Shown here: piece after piece, positions 7,467-11,542 of the stretch
How the letters are laid out: each line of letters begins with the position of its first letter
How positions within the stretch are numbered: the first letter of the stretch is position 1
NCBI RefSeq assembly: GCF_040394755.1
Contig: NZ_JBEBRQ010000065.1
Length of the DNA stretch: 11,542 bases
Strand: one strand, 5' to 3'
DNA from: Castellaniella defragrans_A
GTDB taxonomy: Bacteria; Pseudomonadota; Gammaproteobacteria; Burkholderiales; Burkholderiaceae_B
The notes under the pieces: generated by a model
Told to the model about the DNA's origin: nothing
The model's input: the letters and a program-made list of their open reading frames with translations, nothing else
Databases searched by the model: none
Position numbers and translations under genes: made by a program

Positions 7467-7513
7467 TGGTGGCGCATCCCTGATTCGAACAGGGGACCTG
7501 CGGATTATGATTC
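7467..7513 (-). tRNA. 3' part of a tRNA with CAT anticodon; probable att site
   Basis: Read on the - strand this is the last 47 nt of a tRNA. It shows part of the anticodon stem, a loop with anticodon CAT (7509-7507), the 3' anticodon stem TCCGC (7504-7500), variable loop AGGTC, a perfect 5-bp T stem with loop TTCGAAT (7494-7478), the 3' acceptor strand ATGCGCC, discriminator A and encoded CCA (7469-7467). The 5' anticodon strand should read GCGGA, but only its last two bases (GA) match; the sequence is unrelated beyond 7513, and no D arm or 5' acceptor (expected GGCGCAT) follows. CAT means elongator tRNA-Met or the lysidine-type tRNA-Ile2. This is the pattern left where an element has integrated into a tRNA gene. 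Confidence 0.82.
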
Positions 7514-7634
7514 AGTTTGATGACATGGCATTGGTAAGGCTTTATCTTTGCAATCAACTGGTTAGGCTGTCCATCCGCAGCTATGGACACGCTATGTTCT
7601 GCTATGCGGTTGACGCTTCGTTGACACTGAAATG

Positions 7635-8138
7635 CTACTTTGAAGAAGGTCGGATAGTCGCCAGTGGCAGGAACAGCGTTAGCGGCGATTCAGGCAAGGC
7701 AATGAAGCCATGATGCCGGTAGAAGGCAGCGGCGGCATTGTTCTTGGCATCCACCATCATGGCGAAAGCGGCAATCTCGGCACGGGCCGCGCGGTCGAGC
7801 GCGTCGGCCAGCAGCGCAGCTCCCAATCCCTGTCCCTTGAAGGCTTGATCGACGGCCAGGCGGCCCATACGAACGGTTGGCACGGTCGGATACCGAGGCA
7901 ACTTTTTGCCGATATTGGCCGGAAGATCAGTCAACAGCAGACTTGCAGACGCCAGCGTGTAGTAGCCTGCGATGTGTTGCTCATCAGTCAATGCGACATA
8001 ACAAGCCGCCACACGGCGCCGAATGTCCTGCGTGACTTGAGATTGAAAATAACGGTTCAGGGGCTCAGAATCGCTGTTGAATGCGGTGCGATCATGCTTG
8101 GCATCGAGCAAGGCAAGCTGGAAGGACGCGTTGCTCAT
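7635..8138 (-). CDS. GNAT-family acetyltransferase toxin (TacT/AtaT-like)
   Basis: Predicted toxin of a type II toxin-antitoxin pair; relatives acetylate the amino acid on charged aminoacyl-tRNA and halt translation. The 167 aa fit the family. The acetyl-CoA site is visible as RMGRLAVDQAFKGQGLG (residues 90-106), with the Q-x-x-G-x-G/A-type phosphate loop at 103-106. AAFYRHHGF follows, where Tyr140 is the residue used in catalysis by TacT-type enzymes. Early residues (SEPLNRYF) also match the family. The ATG overlaps the antitoxin stop by 4 bp (ATGA), and the order antitoxin then toxin is usual for this family. An ordinary small-molecule N-acetyltransferase is possible in principle, but the RHH partner and spacing argue against it. 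The target tRNA cannot be read from sequence. Confidence 0.88.
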   Translation of the reverse strand: MSNASFQLALLDAKHDRTAFNSDSEPLNRYFQSQVTQDIRRRVAACYVALTDEQHIAGYYTLASASLLLTDLPANIGKKLPRYPTVPTVRMGRLAVDQAFKGQGLGAALLADALDRAARAEIAAFAMMVDAKNNAAAAFYRHHGFIALPESPLTLFLPLATIRPSSK

Positions 8139-8416
8139 TCAGCACGCAAAAGTTTGCTGCGGCGGGCAAAAGCGCGTTTCATGGCCGGGGTCTGCTTGGG
8201 CGGTGATAGCAGTGCCTGCGCAAAGCACTCTTGATCGGCCATCGACAAACGAATGACCTCGGCCTGCTCAATGGCTTGTTGAGCGGCGTTCTGGACAGCA
8301 GAGACCACGAAATCGGTCATGGTGCGCCCTTGAAGCTCGGCGGCACGCTTGAGCATCGAATGTAGGTCGGTGCTGATTCGGGCTTCGAGACGGGCTGTAG
8401 AGATGGTTGCAGGCAT
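8135..8416 (-). CDS. Ribbon-helix-helix antitoxin (DUF1778/TacA-like)
   Basis: Antitoxin and autorepressor partner of the GNAT toxin. ATG 8416 has a strong AGGAGG a few bases upstream and gives 93 aa; the frame is open further upstream to 8536, but the ribosome binding site and operator fix the start at 8416. The N-terminal part (ARLEARISTDLHSMLKRAAE, then GRTMTDFVVSAV) is a short beta strand plus two helices, the RHH DNA-binding fold of DUF1778 proteins. The C-terminal half (MADQECFAQALLSPP, then a basic end) is where family members wrap around and block the toxin. A palindrome in the promoter, ending 25 bp before the start codon, is the expected binding site. Confidence 0.88.
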   Translation of the reverse strand: MPATISTARLEARISTDLHSMLKRAAELQGRTMTDFVVSAVQNAAQQAIEQAEVIRLSMADQECFAQALLSPPKQTPAMKRAFARRSKLLRAE

Positions 8417-8436
8417 GGTAGCGTCCTCCTGATGCA

Positions 8437-8465
8437 ATAATACGGCAAATTGCCGTACAAAACAA
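8437..8465 (-). promoter_or_regulatory. Promoter and palindromic operator of the toxin-antitoxin operon
   Basis: On the - strand TTGTTT (8465-8460) and TATTAT (8442-8437) form -35/-10 hexamers with a 17-bp spacer. Filling most of the spacer is a perfect inverted repeat, TACGGCAA (8441-8448) and TTGCCGTA (8450-8457), around one central base. Binding there by the RHH antitoxin, alone or with toxin, would block RNA polymerase, giving the usual conditional autorepression. Hexamers and palindrome are seen directly; binding is inferred. Confidence 0.75.
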
Positions 8466-8519
8466 GGATTGCGTGCGCTCTCTGGAGGTAGGAAGAGCTT
8501 TTTTATCAGATCAGAAGGC

Positions 8520-8595
8520 CATAGGTCATCTGTCACGACCTAAACGCCCTGACACGACAACGCCGCCAACAAGAAAATTTTCGCGGACGCGAAAA
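8520..8595. repeat. Noncoding control-region repeat, copy 1
   Basis: An imperfect direct repeat of 9040-9110. It opens with an 18-bp motif CATAGGTCATCTGTCACG (8520-8537) identical in both copies, followed by a shared CTGACACG block, and ends in an inverted repeat TTTTCGCG (8578-8585) and CGCGAAAA (8588-8595) with a 2-nt centre. Small indels separate the copies in between. Its place between duplicated phage fragments suggests a phage intergenic region (origin, packaging signal or regulator site), which is inference. The rest of 8466-8519 and 8596-8641 shows nothing I can name. Confidence 0.65.
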
Positions 8596-8641
8596 CAGCA
8601 CTTGGGGTGCCGATAGAATCTCGCTGTCGCGATTGTTCACC

Positions 8642-8661
8642 GCCAGTGGTGTGCAGGAACC
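8642..8661 (-). pseudogene. Scrap of secretin C-terminal coding sequence
   Basis: These 20 bases match 9485-9504 of the intact secretin at 18 positions. On the - strand they encode FLHTTG, the same residues as near the secretin C-terminus (FLHTTGYEQ). The flanks do not match. It is short, and I accept it mainly because another secretin fragment sits in the comparable place beside the second control repeat. Confidence 0.45.
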
Positions 8662-8674
8662 ACAGATTCGCTAT

Positions 8675-8878
8675 TCATCGCGTCATGCTCCGAATCTTGC
8701 GCCGATACTCCGGGTCTGTATCCATGCGATTGCCCGCCTCGACCATCTTGCGACCGAGTTCCAACCTCCATGCCAAACGACTTGCCTCCTCTTCCTCGGA
8801 GGTAGAAGTCGGCTGAATAGCGGTCTTCTCGATAGCCTCCGTCGAGAGCGGCTGTGATGCTTTCACGGGTGTGCTCAT
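8675..8878 (-). CDS. Small phage protein downstream of secretin, full-length copy (67 aa)
   Basis: I do not recognise the family. ATG 8878 has GGAAGG about six bases upstream, giving 67 aa; the frame is open upstream to 9049, but that stretch lacks a good start signal. The protein is soluble and highly charged: a Thr/Ser-rich N-terminus (TPVKASQPLSTEAIEKTAIQ), an acidic EEEE patch at about 28-31, and a basic helix-like C-terminus (RRKIRSMTR). The paralogue at 9210-9401 lies directly after the intact secretin, so this gene probably belongs to the same phage module, displaced here by duplication. With charged termini and no signal peptide, a cytoplasmic accessory or regulatory role is more likely than a coat protein. 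Confidence 0.6.
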   Translation of the reverse strand: MSTPVKASQPLSTEAIEKTAIQPTSTSEEEEASRLAWRLELGRKMVEAGNRMDTDPEYRRKIRSMTR

Positions 8879-8889
8879 GGTTACCTTCC
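8799..8889. repeat. Duplicated gene start, left copy
   Basis: These 91 bp match 9322-9412 with 9 mismatches and no gaps (offset 523 bp). The block covers the first 27 codons of the small phage gene and its ribosome binding site. Similarity stops abruptly at 8799/9322, inside the coding sequence, which marks a recombination or deletion breakpoint. Confidence 0.85.
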
Positions 8890-8933
8890 TTTTCGAGTGC
8901 AAGAATGCCTTTGTTTCACGACCATCTTTACGG

Positions 8934-8951
8934 CGTGACAGATGACCTATG
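8934..8951 (-). repeat. Inverted third copy of the 18-bp motif
   Basis: CGTGACAGATGACCTATG is the exact reverse complement of the 18-mer that opens the control repeats at 8520 and 9040. None of the other control-repeat sequence accompanies it. It could pair with either direct copy to form a large stem-loop. It lies in the 8879-9209 stretch between the two small genes, where I see no convincing gene; that stretch otherwise holds control repeat copy 2 and a secretin scar. Confidence 0.8.
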
Positions 8952-9039
8952 CCGGTTGCATTGGGAGTTGGATCAACTCTTGGTACACGTTCGCCAGTCA
9001 AAAGAGATTTTAGATGATAGTAACGTAAGCCACATTGCA

Positions 9040-9110
9040 CATAGGTCATCTGTCACGGCTTGCTCTGACACGTCAACGCGCCAAAGCGAAATTTTCGCGG
9101 GCGCGAAAAT
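9040..9110. repeat. Noncoding control-region repeat, copy 2
   Basis: Partner of the repeat at 8520-8595. The first 18 bp (9040-9057) are identical, CTGACACG recurs, and the block ends in a perfect inverted repeat ATTTTCGCG (9091-9099) and CGCGAAAAT (9102-9110) with a GG centre, one pair longer than in copy 1. Conservation of the palindrome despite a changed centre base and indels elsewhere suggests it matters, for example as a replication or packaging hairpin. Confidence 0.65.
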
Positions 9111-9126
9111 AAAAGGTTCCTGCCCT

Positions 9127-9189
9127 GGCACTCGTTGCATCTGGGGTCAGGACATAGGGCGTGGTTGTGGCCTCGCGGTAGATAAGTTG
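9127..9189 (-). pseudogene. Secretin deletion scar (N-terminal piece joined to C-terminal end)
   Basis: Bases 9143-9189 match 10509-10555, the N-terminal part of the intact secretin, at 41 of 47 positions and encode QLIYREATTTPYVLTPD on the - strand. Immediately beyond, 9127-9139 is identical to 9432-9444 at the secretin's very 3' end. So the start and end of a secretin gene are joined, with nearly all of the middle missing: the remnant of a second, older phage copy. No product is expected. Confidence 0.7.
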
Positions 9190-9209
9190 GGTGTCGAGCA
9201 TGAAAGTAA

Positions 9210-9401
9210 TCACAGACTGAACCTGTCTTCATCGCCAACAACCGCTGGGCGGTCTTGAAGAAAATCTGAATCAGCTTTTGGCAACTCGAAGAAAGATGCC
9301 CAAGATGGCCGGACGGGACGCGAGGTGGAAGTAGGCTGAATAGCGGTCTTCTCGATAGCCTCTGTCGAGCGCGGTTGTGAAGCTTTCACGGGTGTTCTCA
9401 T
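9210..9401 (-). CDS. Small phage protein, paralogue with replaced C-terminus (63 aa)
   Basis: Starts at ATG 9401 with GGAGGG six bases upstream, 14 bp after the secretin stop, so it is placed to be translated with zot and secretin. The first 27 residues (TPVKASQPRSTEAIEKTAIQ and on to TSTS) match the 67-aa protein at 8675-8878. From there the sequence is unrelated (RPVRPSWASFFELPKAD and on), exactly where the 91-bp DNA repeat breaks. The tail was therefore probably created by recombination, and the gene may be a non-functional chimera although its start signals are intact. Function unknown. Confidence 0.5.
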   Translation of the reverse strand: MRTPVKASQPRSTEAIEKTAIQPTSTSRPVRPSWASFFELPKADSDFLQDRPAVVGDEDRFSL

Positions 9402-9412
9402 GATTACCCTCC
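9322..9412. repeat. Duplicated gene start, right copy
   Basis: Partner of 8799-8889 (82 of 91 identical). It sits in its expected place just downstream of the intact secretin, so this copy probably marks the original gene position. The rearranged part is what lies left of 9322. Confidence 0.85.
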
Positions 9413-9415
9413 AGG

Positions 9416-10663
9416 TCATTGATTCCGTTCCGGCACTCGTTGCACCTGAAGCACCAGCAAGATTTCACTGCTGGATTGCTCATAGCCGGTGGTGTGTAGG
9501 AACCGTGGCAAGAAGCTCAGACCGTCCCGTGTGTCGGTATCCTTGCTTTCGGTTAGCCCGCCCAGCACGATCACATCACCATCCTGCATCCCCACCTTCG
9601 TCTTCAGTTCTCGCTTGGTCAGCGTGGGCGAGTTGTTGACGCCGGTTGTCGTCTTCACAAAGTTGGAAAGCTGCTGTGTGATATCCAGGTCAATGATACC
9701 TTCCTTCACGACTGGACGGATGTCGAAGATGACGCCGGAACTGCGGTACTCGACAGATTGTACGGCCTGTCCCGCACCTTGCGGGAACGACAGTGCGCCC
9801 AATACCGGCACATCCTGGCCAACTGAGAAGATGCCTTGCGAACCTGACTGGATACGCAACGCCGGCGAAGATACCACCTTGAAGCGGCTATCGCTCGACA
9901 GCATGGAATAGACAGCATCCAGCGTGGTGTTCTTGATCTGGATGAAATTGCCCAGGTTCGTGGCTGTGGAACCGATGCCAATGCCCACGTGGCCGCCCAA
10001 CAGGTTCGCCAGCAGGCCAAAAGCTGACCCTTGCCGGTCGGTGTTGCTGACCTCATAGACCAGCCCGCGCACGGCTACTTCACCGATGCGCCTGTCCACC
10101 TGTGGCAGTAGTTCGCGCAGACGGTCGATTTCTTCCTCTGCACCGGCAAATACCAGCACATCCGAAGACTGGTCGATCAGCGATGCTGCCGAAGTGCTGG
10201 GCACATCGCCCTTGGGGCTGGCTTCCGGTGTGGCCCGCACACTGCGATTGGTGACGAACGACCCCTTGAATAGCGGTGCCAGTGTGCGCGACAGGTACGA
10301 CACTTCGCGGTACTGCGGCTGGTAGATGTAGATATGCTCGGCCTGGATCGGCGGTTCGCCCTCGATGCGCTTGCGCACGAAATCCACACCAGATCGACGT
10401 TCGACCATGTAGCCCAAACTGTCGAGGAAATACTGCATGAATAACGAAAGCTTACCCTGATTGTCCTTGTATCGGAACGATATCAGCCGTTCATCTTCCA
10501 GTACGTCCGGGGCCAGGACATAGGGCGTGGTCGTAGCCTCTCGGTAGATGAGCTGTACGACTTCGGAAATGCTCGCACCTTGCAAGTCAAGGTTGACGGC
10601 CTTGGCCTGGACGGTACCGGCCAGGGCCAGCGACAGGATAGAAGCCAGGAGACGCAGTTTCAT
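9416..10663 (-). CDS. Filamentous phage secretin (pIV-like)
   Basis: Outer-membrane channel through which filamentous phage particles are extruded; it forms a ring and docks with the Zot/pI inner-membrane machine. The 415 aa fit pIV-type secretins. Signal peptide MKLRLLASILSLALAGTVQA, cleaved after residue 20. The N-terminal domain begins AVNLDLQGASISEVVQLIY, the N0-like fold of secretins. The C-terminal half carries the secretin core: a Gly-rich segment (LLGGHVGIGIGSTATNLG), VGQDVPVLGALSF, YRSSGVIFDIRPVV, and LTKRELKTKVGMQDGDVIVLGG with the final barrel strand near EILLVLQVQRV. ATG 10663 directly follows the zot stop (TAAATG), so translation is likely coupled. Some inoviruses borrow a host secretin; this one carries its own. 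Frame intact. Confidence 0.93.
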   Translation of the reverse strand: MKLRLLASILSLALAGTVQAKAVNLDLQGASISEVVQLIYREATTTPYVLAPDVLEDERLISFRYKDNQGKLSLFMQYFLDSLGYMVERRSGVDFVRKRIEGEPPIQAEHIYIYQPQYREVSYLSRTLAPLFKGSFVTNRSVRATPEASPKGDVPSTSAASLIDQSSDVLVFAGAEEEIDRLRELLPQVDRRIGEVAVRGLVYEVSNTDRQGSAFGLLANLLGGHVGIGIGSTATNLGNFIQIKNTTLDAVYSMLSSDSRFKVVSSPALRIQSGSQGIFSVGQDVPVLGALSFPQGAGQAVQSVEYRSSGVIFDIRPVVKEGIIDLDITQQLSNFVKTTTGVNNSPTLTKRELKTKVGMQDGDVIVLGGLTESKDTDTRDGLSFLPRFLHTTGYEQSSSEILLVLQVQRVPERNQ

Positions 10664-11542
10664 TTATCGGCCTTTCGAGGTAGGTTTGCTGCCGCTCCAG
10701 GCGGTGATGCGTTCGCCATCGACCTCGCCGATCATGACGGCACCGCTATTCTGGAAGTTGGAGGGATGTTCAAGCCGCATCCGGCCATCGGTGGACTGGA
10801 TAACGGCATAGGTGTTCTTTCCGGCCTGCATCGTGCCAACCAACCGCCAGGATGTGGACATGGCCTGCTGTGGCTGGACATGAGCAGCCGGAGTGGTTGC
10901 AGGCAACGCTGATTTTGTCTTGGAATCGCTGTAACCCACTGATGTATCAGAATTGTTGGTTTTCGGTTTGCCGCCGAAGAAGCCCATCAAGGTATACAGA
11001 CTGATGCCGAATACGCCGAGCACCAGCACGGCTAGAATCCACAACTTGGGGCTTTTCAGGACGTTCTGGCGGTCATCGACTTGCAGCTCTTTGCCCGCGC
11101 CGCCGGTATAGCTGCTGTAGAGCGGGAAGATTTGCGGGTCATACCGCTTGTTCTCGACGGCCACACGGCCTTTTTGGGTCAGCTTGTAGCCTTCCCACAT
11201 TTCGACGCGGTAGGTCTTGTTCAGGCCCAGGGTCTTGATCTTTGTAGTCTTGAAGGTAACTTCCACCACGACCTTGAGAATGCGATGCAGGTCGGAAATG
11301 TCCTGCACCATGAGTACCAGATCGCAGCACACCTTGGTATCAGGATGGACGAAGTGGCGATGCTCACGGAAGAACACCTTATGTTCGGCTAGCAGCTTGC
11401 ATTCAGCGCCCCAAAAACGCCATGCCTCATCAATGCAGATGATGTCGCCGGGTTGACAAAAGGTATCGACATTCTCGCCGTAGGGCAGGAAGTCGGCTTT
11501 GCCCACGTCCTCATTCTTGCAATGCACGACCGATCCCAGGCG
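10664..11542 (-). CDS. zot: Zot/pI-like phage assembly ATPase (5' end outside window)
   Basis: Inner-membrane ATPase driving assembly and export of filamentous phage. The frame is open to the window edge, giving 292 C-terminal residues; a GTG at 11527 is internal, not the start, because the ATPase domain is already under way there. Visible (first visible residue = 1): the Walker B segment GDIICIDEAWRFWG near 32-45; the family pattern HKVFFREHRHFVHPDT then DLVLMVQDISDLHR; a basic segment ending in YDPQIFPLYSSY; one membrane span near 166-190 (WILAVLVLGVFGISLYTLMG), placing the ATPase in the cytoplasm; and a periplasmic tail of about 100 residues that would meet the secretin. The Walker A loop must lie to the right of the window. 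The stop abuts the secretin start. Confidence 0.93.
   Translation of the reverse strand, partial: RLGSVVHCKNEDVGKADFLPYGENVDTFCQPGDIICIDEAWRFWGAECKLLAEHKVFFREHRHFVHPDTKVCCDLVLMVQDISDLHRILKVVVEVTFKTTKIKTLGLNKTYRVEMWEGYKLTQKGRVAVENKRYDPQIFPLYSSYTGGAGKELQVDDRQNVLKSPKLWILAVLVLGVFGISLYTLMGFFGGKPKTNNSDTSVGYSDSKTKSALPATTPAAHVQPQQAMSTSWRLVGTMQAGKNTYAVIQSTDGRMRLEHPSNFQNSGAVMIGEVDGERITAWSGSKPTSKGR

Larger units (their letters stand above)
7467..11542 (-). mobile_element. Integrated inovirus-related element (one end; continues past window)
   Basis: The broken tRNA at 7467-7513 marks one boundary. From there to the right edge every gene is on the - strand and the content is of mobile type: Zot, phage secretin, small duplicated orfs, phage gene scraps, noncoding repeats and a toxin-antitoxin pair. 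The DNA looks less GC-rich than the fimbrial block. No integrase, replication initiator, coat protein or dif-like site is seen in this portion, so the integration enzyme must lie further right or be host-supplied. In the 121 bp between the att site and the toxin gene (7514-7634) I see no gene. The other boundary is outside the window. Confidence 0.7.

Noticed and set aside
7565..7634. Possible insertion-sequence end (GTTGACACTGAAATG and nearby TGAC repeats)
   Set aside because: It only vaguely resembles IS terminal repeats; no second end, target duplication or transposase is visible.
8675..9049. Longer 124-aa version of the small phage gene starting at 9049
   Set aside because: The ATG lies inside the repeated 18-bp motif without a ribosome binding site, while 8878 has GGAAGG and matches the start of the paralogue.
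8520..9110. CRISPR-like array from the repeated 18-mer
   Set aside because: There are only three copies, one inverted, at uneven spacing of hundreds of bases, with no spacers and no cas genes.

Overview
The window joins two unrelated blocks. The left block (about 1-7460) is GC-rich chromosomal DNA carrying a compact chaperone-usher fimbrial operon on the + strand. The right block (about 7467 to the end) is the end of an integrated element on the - strand. It holds filamentous-phage (inovirus) assembly genes, a toxin-antitoxin pair and degenerate duplicated phage fragments. GC-rich codon use, the style of the fimbrial proteins and a Zot/secretin prophage suggest a betaproteobacterium, perhaps Burkholderiales of the Bordetella/Achromobacter kind. 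No rRNA or housekeeping protein is present to fix the taxon, so this is a low-to-moderate inference.

Fimbrial operon (486-7364, +). In order it encodes a major pilin with a GTG start, a strong GC-rich hairpin in a 256-bp gap, a periplasmic PapD-like chaperone, an outer-membrane usher, a two-domain FimH-like tip adhesin, an acyl-carrier-protein-like protein and a beta-ketoacyl-ACP synthase with its Cys-His-His triad intact. From chaperone to ketosynthase the genes overlap or lie within 11 bp of each other, so they probably share one message. The first four genes are a minimal complete fimbria. The ACP/ketosynthase pair is the unusual part: it has no obvious role in pilus assembly and hints that an acyl or polyketide-like product is made together with, or attached to, this fimbria.

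Junction (7365-7513). After the ketosynthase come two perfect or near-perfect hairpins. One has a T-tract on the - strand and would be the natural terminator of a - strand tRNA gene. The tRNA follows, but only its 3' 47 nt remain (CAT anticodon, T arm, 3' acceptor strand, CCA). The match stops inside the anticodon stem, as at an att junction where an element has entered a tRNA gene. A regenerated full tRNA would lie beyond the right edge.

Element (7514-11542, all genes -). Reading from the right edge: Zot/pI-like assembly ATPase (5' end outside the window), pIV-like secretin starting directly at the zot stop, a small gene with a good ribosome binding site but a divergent C-terminus, a scar made of secretin pieces, a control-region repeat, an intact paralogue of the small gene, another secretin scrap and control repeat, and finally a RHH antitoxin/GNAT toxin pair with a palindromic operator in its promoter. 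The repeated modules suggest that successive phage insertions or internal deletions left a degraded tandem array. An ORF at 38-433 upstream of the fimbriae is unrecognised.
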